From Streptomyces antimycoticus (lineage in GTDB: Bacteria; Actinomycetota; Actinomycetes; Streptomycetales; Streptomycetaceae), in NCBI RefSeq assembly GCF_005405925.1, contig NZ_BJHV01000001.1, positions 8,184,001 to 8,248,000 on the forward strand: DNA of 64,000 bases, written 5' to 3'. The notes beneath the pieces are model-generated. The model was not told the origin of the DNA. It saw only the letters and a program-made list of their open reading frames with translations, and ran no database searches. How positions within the stretch are numbered: position 1 is the stretch's first letter; each line of letters starts with the position of its first letter. Positions 1 to 8,282 of this stretch are shown here, one piece after another. Position numbers and translations under genes: made by a program.

Positions 1-542
1 CGCGGCTGGAGCGGGTGGCGGTGAGCCTGTGCACGTATGAGTGTCGGCTGGTGCCGGGGTTGTTGCAGTCGGAGGGGTACGTGCGGGCCCTCTACGAGAA
101 TGACATCCCCCCACTGACCGGCCGTGAACTGGAGGAACTGGTCACCGCACGTGTGGAGCGGCAGCGCTTGCTCTACGAAAGGCCCAACACCACGTTCGAC
201 TTCATCGTTGAGGAAGCGGTCTTCATGCGCCGCCTTGGCGGAGTCGAGGTGACTCGTGAACTGTTGGACCTCATTTTCGAGCTCGCCTCCTTGCGCAACG
301 TGACACTTCAGATCATGCCGGCGAACTGTGAACAGCACGCGTGCCTTGCCGGGCCCGTTCGGCTAGTGGAGACCCCGGAGAGGCGGCGCTTCGCGTACTC
401 CGAGGGGCAACAGAACGGCCGCCTGATCGCTGACCCGAAAGAGGTGTGCAGGATCGAGATGCGCTATGCCAGACTGCGCTCGCAGGCCCTCTCTCCAAAG
501 GACTCCAGGGGCCTGCTGGAGCGGATGCGAGGAGCGCTATGA
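1..542 (+). CDS. XRE-family regulator, DUF5753 C-terminal part (5' end outside window)
   Basis: The reading frame is open from base 3 and ends in TGA at 540-542. About 179 residues are visible and the N-terminal helix-turn-helix lies upstream of the window. The visible part is the DUF5753 ligand/partner domain of Streptomyces XRE regulators: it contains the typical YECRLVPGLLQSEGYVRAL segment near the start, then a VEEAVFMRRLGG strand and a late TLQIMPA / RFAYSEGQQNGRLI stretch. The stop overlaps the ATG of the next gene (ATGA at 539-542), so the two are translationally coupled. This is the usual arrangement of whiJ-like regulator/DUF397 pairs. Such pairs are linked to development and antibiotic control in some species; the target here is unknown. 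Confidence 0.85.
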   Translation, partial: RLERVAVSLCTYECRLVPGLLQSEGYVRALYENDIPPLTGRELEELVTARVERQRLLYERPNTTFDFIVEEAVFMRRLGGVEVTRELLDLIFELASLRNVTLQIMPANCEQHACLAGPVRLVETPERRRFAYSEGQQNGRLIADPKEVCRIEMRYARLRSQALSPKDSRGLLERMRGAL

Positions 543-724
543 GCACACCTGAACGCGATTGGTTCAAGTCCAGCTACAGCAGCGCCCAGAACGACGACTG
601 CGTGGAGGTCGCCGTCACCGAAGGGGCCGTCCACGTACGGGACTCCAAGGACACGACCCGCCCCGGTCTCGCCGTTGGGCATGACGGTTGGGCTCTCTTC
701 GTGCGGTTCGCCGCACACGGCTGA
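539..724 (+). CDS. DUF397 domain protein, partner of upstream XRE regulator
   Basis: A 61-residue acidic protein with the hallmarks of DUF397: WFKSSYS near the N terminus, a DDCVEVA motif, then VRDSKD and a C-terminal WALFVRFAA strand. The ATG at 539 overlaps the stop of the XRE gene and sits downstream of a GGAG-containing ribosome site inside that gene. Products of this family are thought to work with the adjacent XRE/DUF5753 protein. Function is inferred only from the family and the coupling. No promoter of its own is visible. Confidence 0.88.
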   Translation: MSTPERDWFKSSYSSAQNDDCVEVAVTEGAVHVRDSKDTTRPGLAVGHDGWALFVRFAAHG

Positions 725-777
725 GCCGACGGCGCGCCCGCGGACTCATCGCGGGCGCGACCGACGTCACCGGGTCA

Positions 778-1941
778 TCAGGAGCTGCCCGCCGCCGCGA
801 ACGGGACCTGGGCGGTGGGCTGTTCGGCGGTGGCGGGGGAGTGGAAGGGATGGGACCACAGGCCCTGCCCGCGTAGCAGGGGCAGGACGCCCTCGCCGAA
901 CCAGTACGCCTCCTCCAGATGCGGATAGCCGGACAGGATGAACTCGTCGATCCCGAGGCGGTGGTATTCGGCGATCCGCTCGGCGACCTCGGCGTGGCTG
1001 CCCACCAGGGCCGTGCCCGCACCGCCGCGGACCAGGCCCACACCGGCCCAGAGATTGGGGTAGATCTCGAGGTTGTCCAGGCTGCCGCCGTGCAGGGCGA
1101 GCATGCGCTGCTGGCCCTCGGACTCGCTGCGGCCGAGGCCGGCCTGGATGGAGCGCACGGTCTCCGGGTCGAAACCGTCGAGCAGTCGGCGCGCCTCGGC
1201 CCACGCCTGCTCGGCGGTGTCGCGGGTGATGACGTGCAGCCGGATGCCGAAGCGGATCGTACGGCCCTGTTCGGCGGCGAGGGAGCGGATCCAGGCGATC
1301 TTCCGGGCGACCTCGGCGGGGGGTTCGCCCCAGGTGAGGTAGACATCGGAATGGCGGGCGGCGACCTGGCCCGCGGCGGGGGAGGAGCCGCCGAAGTACA
1401 CCTGCGGGAGCGGGTCGGGGAGCCGGGCCAGCTTGGCGCCCTCGACGTGGAGGTGTTCGCCGGTGGCATCGACGGTCTTGCCGTCCCACAGGTCGCGGAC
1501 GATGCCCAGGAACTCGCCGGTGCGGGCGTAGCGGGCGTCCTTGCCCAGGAAGTCGCCGTAGCCGCGCTGCTCCTGGCTCTCGCCGCCGGTGACCACGTTG
1601 AGCATCAGCCGGCCGCCGGTCTGCCGCTGGTACGTGGAGGCCATCTGGGCGGCGAAGGTGGGCGAGAGGAAGCCGGGCCGGAAGGCCACCAGGAACTTCA
1701 GCCGTTCGGTGTGCTGGCTGACCATCGCGGTGGTCAGCCAGGCGTCCTCGCACCAGGCGCCGGTCGGGGTGAGAGCGCCTTCGAAGCCGAGGTGTTCGGC
1801 GGCGCGGGCGATCTGGGAGAGATAGCCGACGGACGGCGGGCGGTCCCCTCCGGCCGAGGTGACGGGGGTGCCATGGCCACCGCCGACGACATGGCGGCTG
1901 TCGCCGTTGGTGGGCAGGAACCAGTGGAAGGTGAGGGACAT
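778..1941 (-). CDS. ssuD: FMNH2-dependent alkanesulfonate monooxygenase (SsuD/MsuD family)
   Basis: A 387-residue bacterial-luciferase-like flavin monooxygenase that releases sulfite from alkanesulfonates using FMNH2 and O2. It starts MSLTFHWFLPTNGDSRHV and has the family signature segments ALTPTGAWCEDAWL, FLVAFRPGFLSPTFAAQM, LMLNVVTGGE and YFGGSSPAA. Length and ends match full-length SsuD/MsuD. ATG at 1941 has GGAG about 8 bases upstream. It is the last gene of a minus-strand sulfur operon with an FMN reductase (2282-2836), which would supply FMNH2, and remnants of sfnG- and sfnB-like genes. Whether the preferred substrate is methanesulfonate (MsuD) or longer sulfonates (SsuD) cannot be read from sequence alone. 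Confidence 0.88.
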   Translation of the reverse strand: MSLTFHWFLPTNGDSRHVVGGGHGTPVTSAGGDRPPSVGYLSQIARAAEHLGFEGALTPTGAWCEDAWLTTAMVSQHTERLKFLVAFRPGFLSPTFAAQMASTYQRQTGGRLMLNVVTGGESQEQRGYGDFLGKDARYARTGEFLGIVRDLWDGKTVDATGEHLHVEGAKLARLPDPLPQVYFGGSSPAAGQVAARHSDVYLTWGEPPAEVARKIAWIRSLAAEQGRTIRFGIRLHVITRDTAEQAWAEARRLLDGFDPETVRSIQAGLGRSESEGQQRMLALHGGSLDNLEIYPNLWAGVGLVRGGAGTALVGSHAEVAERIAEYHRLGIDEFILSGYPHLEEAYWFGEGVLPLLRGQGLWSHPFHSPATAEQPTAQVPFAAAGSS

Positions 1942-1981
1942 GGTGCGGCTCCGTTCAGGGGTGAGCGGGGTGGGGCGGGGG

Positions 1982-2279
1982 CTAGAGGAGGCCGTGGCGG
2001 GGTGGTTTCGTGCCGTTCAGCACATAGCGGCCGATGTGCTGGACCTTCCAGCGGGCCGGGTCGTGCAGGGTGTGGGTACGGGCGTCCCGCCAGTGGCGGT
2101 GCAGGCCCAGGGCGTCCAGGGCCGGACGCGGACAGCCGGTCCAGTTCGGCACGCGGCAGTCTGCGCCGCGCATCGCGCTCGGCGGCGCCGGTACGGAACT
2201 CCTCGGCCAGCGCCGCGGCCACTTTCAGCGCCTCGGTGTCATCGGCGATGACATGGGCGGGCTCGGGCAGGGACGACAC
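1982..2279 (-). pseudogene. Remnant of SfnB/MsuC-type acyl-CoA dehydrogenase-like monooxygenase, centre deleted
   Basis: GTG at 2279, two bases past the stop of the FMN reductase gene, opens about 53 codons that match the N terminus of SfnB/DszC-like flavoproteins (AHVIADDTEALKVAAALAEE, then RRLPRAELDRLSASG). At about 2121-2125 the match jumps into another frame and resumes as the last 47 codons of the same family (LGLHRHWRDARTHTLHDPARW, then YVLNGTKPPRHG), ending TAG at 1982. Family members are about 400 residues, so roughly 300 central codons, including the FAD/acyl-pocket core, are missing. The protein cannot be active. In intact operons the product oxidises methanesulfinate or feeds the sulfone pathway. 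The deletion could be genuine or an assembly collapse. Confidence 0.82.
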
Positions 2280-2281
2280 GG

Positions 2282-2836
2282 TCAGCTCGCCGCGGCCAGG
2301 ACGGTGGTGTGGCCGAGCGCCGCCGAGAACTGGTCGACGACCTGCTCCAGCGCTTCGGCGGCCCCCGCCGCCACGCTCACCCCGCCGTCCGGCTCCACCG
2401 TGATGTCCTTGTCCAGGGTGAACCAGCCCTGGACGATATGGGCCGCGCCCATGGAGGAGAGCACCGGCCGCAGCGCGTAGTCGATGGCCAGCACATGGGC
2501 GGTGGTGCCACCGGTGGCCAGCGGCAGCACGGTCTTGCCCGCGAGCGCGTACTGCGGCAGCAGATCCAGCAGGGACTTCAGCAGCCCGGAGTAGGCGGCC
2601 TTGTAGACCGGTGTTCCCACGACGAGCCCGTCGGCCTGCTCGACCAGCGCCTTGGCCCGGACGATGGCCGGGTGCGAGAAGTCCGCGCCGAGCAGCGCGG
2701 TGGCGGGGAGGGTGCGGACATCGAGCGGCACCACCTGATGGCCCTGGGCGGTCAGCCGGGCGTCCAGATGGCGCAGCAGCCGGGCGGTGCGGGAGGTGGC
2801 GGAGGGGGAGCCGGAGAGGGACAGGACGGTGGCCAT
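2282..2836 (-). CDS. msuE: NAD(P)H-dependent FMN reductase (MsuE/SsuE family)
   Basis: A 184-residue flavodoxin-fold reductase. The N terminus carries the phosphate-binding LSGSPSATSRT loop, followed by the family motif GTPVYKAAYSGLLKSLLDLLP and ATGGTTAHVLAIDYALRPVL. It reduces FMN with NAD(P)H and hands it to the flavin monooxygenases of the operon. ATG at 2836 is preferred over TTG at 2842 because GAAGGG lies six bases before it. It lies between the decayed sfnG-like and sfnB-like genes and appears intact, so with ssuD it would still make a working two-component desulfonation system. Confidence 0.87.
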   Translation of the reverse strand: MATVLSLSGSPSATSRTARLLRHLDARLTAQGHQVVPLDVRTLPATALLGADFSHPAIVRAKALVEQADGLVVGTPVYKAAYSGLLKSLLDLLPQYALAGKTVLPLATGGTTAHVLAIDYALRPVLSSMGAAHIVQGWFTLDKDITVEPDGGVSVAAGAAEALEQVVDQFSAALGHTTVLAAAS

Positions 2837-2946
2837 GAGCAACCCTTCGTGATGCGGTCGAGGCGGTGGGATCGGGAGCCGGTGGGAACGGCGGCGGGAA
2901 CGACGGCGGCGGTCGGGGCAGCGCGGGCACGGGCTCCGGCAGCTCC

Positions 2947-3322
2947 GCCTCCAGCTCGCGGACCAGCGGCAGCACCCGCTTGCCGAAGTACTCGACCTCC
3001 TCCAGGTAGTGCAGGAAGCCCAGGAGGAAGAGGTCCACGCCGAGCCGCTTGTAGGCGACGATGCGCTCGGCGATCTGCTCGGGGGTGCCGATCAGACCCG
3101 TACGGAAGCCGTCGTTGTACTGGACCAGGTCCTCGAAGGAGGAGTCCTGCCACATGCCCTTGCCGTCGGCGGTGGACCGGCCCGCCTGCTGGACGGCGCC
3201 GCGGAAGCCGTCCACGGCCTCGGTGTCGGCCTTGGCGACGAATCGGCGGTGGCGCCGCTGGTGACCAGTCCGCCGCTGACATTGGGCACCCAATAGGCGA
3301 AACGGAGGGGTTCTGCGGGCAT
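2947..3322 (-). pseudogene. Remnant of dimethylsulfone monooxygenase SfnG, centre deleted
   Basis: ATG at 3322 (GGGAG six bases upstream) starts a near-perfect SfnG N terminus, PLRFAYWVPNVSGGLVTS. Around 3246-3255 homology jumps to another frame and continues with the family C-terminal region: AKADTEAVDGFRGAVQQAG, SSFEDLVQYNDGF, LIGTPEQIAERIVAYKRL and VEYFGKRVLPLVRELE. About 235 central codons are absent. No stop follows at the expected place; the frame runs on past 2900, so the 3' end is also altered. SfnG normally converts dimethylsulfone to methanesulfinate. The coordinates mark the extent of recognisable homology. It is the first enzyme gene of the operon, downstream of the polycysteine leader. 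Confidence 0.83.
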
Positions 3323-3555
3323 GGGGAACTCCCGGTGGAGCGAATACGGGCATGGCGAATCGGCGCCCCGGCGTCGCGCGGAATTCATCCGGGGCGGGGC
3401 GCGGAAAGACCGGGCAGCGCGAAATGGGCGCAGAGGCGGGACAGCGCGGCCGCATTTTCTCGGTGGCGGCGGCTAAAAGCCTTTCCCGATCATGGGAGGC
3501 GGCGGGGAGCGAAGCGCAGGCGATCCCTCAGGGCTGGCTCGGACCCGACGTCAGG

Positions 3556-3636
3556 TCAAGCCCGACAGCAACAGGACGCGCTGGAGACACGCGCGAGGTC
3601 GACGTGGCGTCGCCGCGTGAGGTCCTGTCGCTTCAT
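3556..3636 (-). CDS. Polycysteine leader peptide, probable cysteine-responsive attenuator
   Basis: A 26-codon open frame on the minus strand ending RRRHVDLARVSSASCCCRA, then TGA at 3556-3558. The HVDLxRVSSAxC pattern is the actinobacterial short leader found upstream of sulfur-assimilation genes. In mycobacteria, polycysteine leaders of this kind act as cysteine-responsive attenuators. Here codons 22-24 are TGT TGC TGT. The operon that follows (first ATG at 3322, 233 bases away) is for organosulfur use, which fits exactly. A promoter sits so that transcription would begin at or beside the ATG (leaderless). I could not identify a clear terminator/antiterminator pair in 3323-3555, so the attenuation step itself is inference. 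Confidence 0.82.
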   Translation of the reverse strand: MKRQDLTRRRHVDLARVSSASCCCRA

Positions 3637-3643
3637 GTCACCG

Positions 3644-3673
3644 ATCCAACCAGGGGGAAGTCCTGCCGGTCAA
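3644..3673 (-). promoter_or_regulatory. Promoter of sulfur operon, leaderless at the leader peptide
   Basis: On the minus strand TTGACC (3673-3668) is followed after 18 bases by TTGGAT (3649-3644). The A of the leader ATG (3636) lies seven bases past the -10 box, which is where transcription would start. This predicts a leaderless mRNA beginning with the polycysteine leader. Confidence 0.55.
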
Positions 3674-3842
3674 GAAGGCCCGGGGTCCATTCCATATCCC
3701 GGACGCATGGGCCGGGCCGCGGAATTCCGCGGCGCCCGCTTCGAGATTACCCGGGACGCGGGCCGGGGAGTGAGTCGGTATTCATGAGACCGTGATAGGG
3801 CTTCCCTTGAAGCGGGTGCACCGGGCGGGCATCGTGCGGCGT

Positions 3843-4757
3843 GTGCGAATTGAACAGCTCGAATACATCGCCGCGGTCACCCGCCTCGGCTCACTCCGCC
3901 GCGCCGCCGAGGAACTGCATCTGTCCCAGCCTGCGCTGAGTGAGACCGTGCGCAATCTCGAACGCGAACTCGGCGTGGATCTGCTGGAGCGCAAGCGCTC
4001 CGGCGCCACGATCAGCGCGGAGGGACGGGAGTTGCTGCCGCATATCGCCACCGTCATCGAGGCCGTCGACCGGCTGCGCGACGCCGCCGGTGACCAGCAC
4101 CGCGTCAGCCGGATGATCCGGCTGGGCACGGTCAACACCGCGACGGTCCCGCTGCTGATCCCGGCCGTCCGGGAGTTCCGCGCCACCCACCCGGTGACCC
4201 AGGTCGAGGTGGTGGGCGCGCAACAGACCGAGATCCACCGGGCGCTGCTGGAGGGCGGCGTCGATCTGGGCCTGGTCAACTACCTCCGGGGGGACGACGT
4301 CCCGCCCGACCTCGAGACCACCGAGCTGCTGCGCGGCCACCCGGTGGTCTGTCTGCGCCCCGACAGCCCGCTGGCCGCCCGGCCGACGGTGAGCGCGGCG
4401 GATCTGGTGGACGGGCGCGAGCCGCTGATCGTCATGCGCTCCGGCTATCTCATGCACCGCTTCATCCACCGGCTGCTGGCCGGGCGCACCCCGTCCTTCT
4501 CGTACTCCACCGACGGTGCCGAGATGGGCAAGCTGATGGTGGCCGAGGGGCTGGGCGTCACCGTGCTCCCCGACTTCAGCGTCATCGGCGACCCCCTGGA
4601 GCGCGGTGGCACGATCACCCATCGGCCGCTCGCGGACGGCGAGGACACCGAGGTGCTGCTGGTGATCCAGCGCCGCCGCTCGGGCTCCGTCCCGCGCGCC
4701 GTACGCGATCTGCATCAGCTCTTCGTACGGCGCGCGGGGACCCCTACAGCTCCCTGA
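3843..4757 (+). CDS. LysR-family transcriptional regulator
   Basis: A 304-residue LysR protein. The winged HTH is at residues 1-60 (IEQLEYIAAVTRLGSLRRAA, then ELHLSQPALSETVRNLE), followed by a substrate-binding domain with DLGLVNY, TELLRGHPVVCLRPDSPLA and VAEGLGVTVLPDF. GTG at 3843 gives the standard LysR N terminus and is chosen over upstream starts at 3792 and 3834, which would add residues without family support. It is divergent from the sulfur operon and is its obvious candidate activator, in the manner of CysB/SsuR-type control; that is context only. Its last 14 bases overlap the convergent F420 gene. Confidence 0.87.
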   Translation: MRIEQLEYIAAVTRLGSLRRAAEELHLSQPALSETVRNLERELGVDLLERKRSGATISAEGRELLPHIATVIEAVDRLRDAAGDQHRVSRMIRLGTVNTATVPLLIPAVREFRATHPVTQVEVVGAQQTEIHRALLEGGVDLGLVNYLRGDDVPPDLETTELLRGHPVVCLRPDSPLAARPTVSAADLVDGREPLIVMRSGYLMHRFIHRLLAGRTPSFSYSTDGAEMGKLMVAEGLGVTVLPDFSVIGDPLERGGTITHRPLADGEDTEVLLVIQRRRSGSVPRAVRDLHQLFVRRAGTPTAP

Positions 4758-5709
4758 GCGCGGGCAGCAGCCGCTTCTCGGCCCAGTCCAGGAACGGCCG
4801 CTGGTGGTCACCGCCGATCTGGACGAGGGCGACATCCGTGAACCCCGCGTCGACGAAGGGCCGGATCAACTGCGTGAACTCCTCGACGTCATCGCCGCAC
4901 GGAATGGACGCGGCCACGTCATCGGGCCGGACGAACTGGGTCGCGCCCGCGAAGGAGGCGGGCCCCGGCAGCTCCGAGTTGACCTTCCAGCCGCTCCCGA
5001 ACCAGCGGAACTGGTCATGGGCGCGCGCGATCGCCGCGTCCCGGTCAGGGTCGTAACACACCGGGATCTGGCCGATCCGGGGCTTCCCGCCACCGCCGTT
5101 GCGCTCGAAGTCCCCCACCAGCTCGGACTTGGGCTCCGTGGCGATCAGGATGTCGGCCAGCCGCCCGGCCAGCCGGCACGACTGCGGCCCGGAGACGGCC
5201 ACGCCGATGGGCGGCGGCTGGTCCGGCAGATCCCACAGCTTGGCCGAGTCGACGTCGTAGTGGGTGCCGTGGTGGGTGACATAGCCACCGCCGAACAGCG
5301 CCCGGATGATCTCGATCGCCTCTTCCAGCATCTCGTGCCGCACATCGGCCGACGGCCAGCCCTGCCCGATCACATGCTCGTTCAGGTTCTCACCGGACCC
5401 GAGCCCCAGCCGGAACCGCCCCTCGGACAGCAGCTGGAGCGTCGCCGCCTTCTGCGCGACCACCGCCGGGTGATAGCGCACGGTAGGGCAGGTGACATAC
5501 GTCGTCAGCGGGATCGAGGACGTGGCCTGCGCGGCGGCGCCCAGCACGCTCCAGGCGTACGGGGCGTGCCCCTGGGAGTCCAGCCACGGGAAGTAGTGGT
5601 CGGAGGTCACCGAGAAGTCGAACCCGACCTGCTCGGCCCGGACCACGTCGTCGACGAGCTGACGTGGTCCGGCCTGCTCGGTCATCATCGTGTATCCCCA
5701 TCGAACCAT
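4744..5709 (-). CDS. LLM-class F420-dependent oxidoreductase
   Basis: A 321-residue luciferase-like monooxygenase-fold protein of the group typified by F420-dependent glucose-6-phosphate dehydrogenase. It starts VRWGYTMMTEQ and contains FDFSVTSDHYFPWLDSQGHA, PLTTYVTCPTVRYHPAVVAQ, FRLGLGSGENLNEHV and GVAVSGPQSCRLAGRLAD, which line the F420 site in this group. It ends LPALREL. ATG at 5709 has GGGAG upstream. It overlaps the LysR gene tail-to-tail by 14 bases. The substrate is unknown, and its position beside sulfur genes may be coincidence. Confidence 0.85.
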   Translation of the reverse strand: MVRWGYTMMTEQAGPRQLVDDVVRAEQVGFDFSVTSDHYFPWLDSQGHAPYAWSVLGAAAQATSSIPLTTYVTCPTVRYHPAVVAQKAATLQLLSEGRFRLGLGSGENLNEHVIGQGWPSADVRHEMLEEAIEIIRALFGGGYVTHHGTHYDVDSAKLWDLPDQPPPIGVAVSGPQSCRLAGRLADILIATEPKSELVGDFERNGGGGKPRIGQIPVCYDPDRDAAIARAHDQFRWFGSGWKVNSELPGPASFAGATQFVRPDDVAASIPCGDDVEEFTQLIRPFVDAGFTDVALVQIGGDHQRPFLDWAEKRLLPALREL

Positions 5710-5800
5710 GGCTCCCGAGTACCGCCCCCTCCGGCGTCCAAACGAGACAAGCGGCTGGTCACCGTGGGTCGTGGCGGCTCACGTGCGGTAGACGCGGGGG

Positions 5801-6244
5801 TCACGGCGTGGTGGTCCGCCCGTCGTGCTGCTGCTGGTCGTCGTGCTCCTGGTGGTCCTGCCAGCGGTAGCTCTCGGGGAGCAGCTCGGCGACGGGCACG
5901 GCGCGCGGGCGCCCGCCCGCGCCGACGATGACGCGCAGGTCCGGGAAGTAGTCGAGCATCATCTGGCGACAGCGGCCGCAGGGAGGGATCACCCCGCGGC
6001 CGCGGTCGCCCACGGCGACCATGGTCACCAGGTCGTACGCGCCCTGGGCGGCCGCCGCGCCGATGACGACGAGCTCGGCGCAGGGGCCGCCGGTGAAGTG
6101 GTACGCGTTCATCGCGGTGATGATGCGCCCGTCCCGGTCGCGGGCCGCCGCCGCCACGGTGTGGTTGTCGCCGCGGCTGCGCGCGGCCGCCACCTGGGTC
6201 GCGGCCCGGATGAGGTCATGGTCGACGGAATGAGGCGTGGTCAT
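5801..6244 (-). CDS. Cytidine deaminase-like zinc hydrolase
   Basis: A 147-residue single-domain cytidine deaminase fold. The zinc site is visible: CAE (C55, E57 as proton shuttle) and PCGRC (C89, C92). AMNAYHFTGGPCAEL is the substrate side of the site, and LLPESYRW matches the C-terminal motif of cytidine/blasticidin-S deaminases. The tail after it is rich in His, Asp and Gln and is probably unstructured. Its ATG (6244) overlaps the stop of the SGNH esterase gene (ATGA), so it is translated downstream of that gene. This pairing is odd functionally. The substrate (cytidine, deoxycytidine or a nucleoside antibiotic) is not decided. Confidence 0.85.
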   Translation of the reverse strand: MTTPHSVDHDLIRAATQVAAARSRGDNHTVAAAARDRDGRIITAMNAYHFTGGPCAELVVIGAAAAQGAYDLVTMVAVGDRGRGVIPPCGRCRQMMLDYFPDLRVIVGAGGRPRAVPVAELLPESYRWQDHQEHDDQQQHDGRTTTP

Positions 6245-8210
6245 GTCTGGAGCTTGGCAGAGATGAGCGGGGCCAGGCGGTCGGTGATGGTGCGGTGGCC
6301 CTTGTCGTTGGGGTGGACGGAGTCCGAGAGGTCGTCGGGGGCGAGCCAGCCGGTGGTGTCGATGGAGGACGACCTCGCATCGCCGAAGGCGGTCACTGCG
6401 GCCTTGGTCTCGGTGCCGAAGCGGCCGCTGAAGGTGCGCAGGGCGAAGATCCAGGCGTTCGGGTAGGCGGTGCGGACCTTACGGAGAAGGCTGGTGTACG
6501 AGGCCTGGAACTGCGCCGAGCTCACCCCGCGCCCCACATCGTTGGTGCCCAGGTTGATGACGACGGCATGCGCCTGGTAGCGGGAGAAGTCCCAGTCGGG
6601 CGTGGCGGCGTTCGGGTTCAGCTTGGTGAACTGCTGCTCCAGGCTCATCCGGTCGTCCGCCGTGTCGACGAGGGCGGCGCCGCCCTGGGCGATCTGGGTG
6701 TGGTCGGCGCCGAGCCGTTCGCCGATGAGCCAGCCGTAGGCGGTGCGGGCGTTCTGCGAGGTGGTGGTGCCGACGGTGATGGAGTCGCCGACGAATTCGA
6801 TCAGCTTCTTGGGGGTGGGCGGGGTGAAGGTGGTGGCGCCGCTGTCGAGGGTCAGACCCTGGAAGACCGCGTCACCGTGATAACTGCCCGCGATCACCTG
6901 ATAGTTGACCTGAAGTGTGTGGTTTCCGGCGGCGAGCGGGGCGGGGGTGAGGTTCACCGTGCCCTTGGCCTCGTCGTAGAAGGTGGCGGGACCGCCGTCG
7001 ATGCTGGCCCACAGGTCGATCGCACCCCGCTGCTCGAGCTTGACCGTGCGGCCGGTGAAGCCGGTGCGGAAGTAGGCGCCCGCCCAGTAGGGGGTGTAGG
7101 CGGTGGTGGAGCTCTTGGTGTCCCAGCGGCCGCCGAACGTGATGTGGGGGTCGCCCGGCCGTCCGGGTGCGGCGGCCTTGAGGGGGCGGAGCCGAGTTTC
7201 GCGGCGATGACCGGGGCCAGGCGGTTCGCGAACTTGGTGTGGCCCGCCTCGTTGGGGTGGCCGTTGCCGTCCTCGTAGTCCGTGCCGTCGGTGAGCCAGC
7301 CAGTGGTGTCGACGTAGGACACCTTCGCGTCCCCCGCGCCGTTGCGCGCGCTCACGGCCGCCTTGGTCTCCGCCACATAGCGCTTCTTGAGGGTCTGAAC
7401 GGCGAAGAGGGCGGCGTTCGGGTACTTCGCGCGGATGTCGCGCAGGAGGGTGGTGTAGGCCGACTGGAACTCGGCGCCGGTGACGCCGTGCCCGATGTCG
7501 TTGGTGCCCAGGTTGATGACCACCGCGCTCGCCTGGTAGCGGGAGAAGTCCCAGTTCTGGTCGCCGGTGGAGGCCGTCTTGAAGAACTGGGAGGCGAGGC
7601 CCACGCAGCCGCCCTTGCCGACCAGGCAGTAGCCCGAGCGGGCGATCTGGGTGTGCCGCATGCCGAGCTGTTCGCCGGTCTTCCAGCCGTACGAGTCCAG
7701 CGCCAGCCGGTCGGTGAGGGCGCCCGCGGTGATGGAGTCGCCCACGAACTCGATGAGCCCGGACGGGACGCGGGGGGCCACCGTGCCCGCGCCCGAGTCG
7801 AGGACCAGGCCCTGGAAGACGGTGTCACCGGAGCGGTAGGAGACACGGAGGGTGTGATTGCCCTGGGGGAGTGGCGTCGGGGTGAGATTGACGGTGCCCC
7901 TGACGCCCGCGTAGAAGACATCGGCGCCGCCGTCGACGCTGGCGTAGAAGTTCACCGCCTCCCGGGCCTTGATCTTCACCGTGGTGCCGGTGAACGCCGT
8001 CTGGAGGTAGCCGCCGGTCCAGTTGGGGACGGCGGCGGTGGCGGAGCCCAGGTCCCAGCGGCCGGTGTAGGCGATGTTGGGGTCGGTCACCGAGCCGTTC
8101 CCCAGGGCCGCTGCCCGTGCGGTGGTGCTGATGCTCAGCCCCAGCGCACAAAGCGACGCGGCCATGACAACCAGCAAAAGTCTGCGTAAGACGTGCGGGA
8201 TCGACGGCAT
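6241..8210 (-). CDS. Secreted bimodular SGNH hydrolase (CE2-like carbohydrate esterase), one frameshift
   Basis: Residues 1-34 are a signal peptide (VRR-like basic start, LLLVVMAASLCALGL, cut near ARAAA). Two copies of one module follow, each a beta-sandwich (TGRWD...VKIKAREAVNFYASVDGG) joined to an SGNH esterase domain. Copy 1 has EFVGDSITAG, VVINLGTNDIG and GHPNEAGH; copy 2 has EFVGDSITVG, NLGTNDVGRG and VHPNDKGH. These are the catalytic Ser, oxyanion Asn and Asp/His blocks, and the order resembles CE2 deacetylases. The frame breaks between modules: adding one G to the run at 7182-7186 joins them into 656 residues. As written, frame 1 ends at 6954 and the second module lacks a good start. 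A CebR-type box lies upstream, pointing to plant-polysaccharide use. Confidence 0.8.
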
Positions 8211-8244
8211 TGGGGTCCTCTCGGGGAGGGTGCGGGGGTGGGCC

Positions 8245-8258
8245 TGGGAGCGCTCCCA
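8245..8258. promoter_or_regulatory. CebR-type operator box
   Basis: The perfect palindrome TGGGAGCGCTCCCA is the established binding sequence of CebR, the cello-oligosaccharide repressor of Streptomyces. It lies 35 bases upstream of the SGNH esterase start, in a suitable repressing position. It suggests induction by cellobiose-type sugars. Confidence 0.75.
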
Positions 8259-8282
8259 GGCTTGGTCGCCTCACGATGGAAG

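Noticed and set aside
3323..3555. SAM or cobalamin riboswitch before the sulfur operon
   Set aside because: I could not find the conserved core or stems of either class; the polycysteine leader explains sulfur control better.
778..5709. Assembly into a single luciferase-like gene cluster with the F420 enzyme
   Set aside because: The F420 oxidoreductase lies beyond the LysR gene, converges on it and belongs to a different cofactor group, so it is not part of the sulfur operon.
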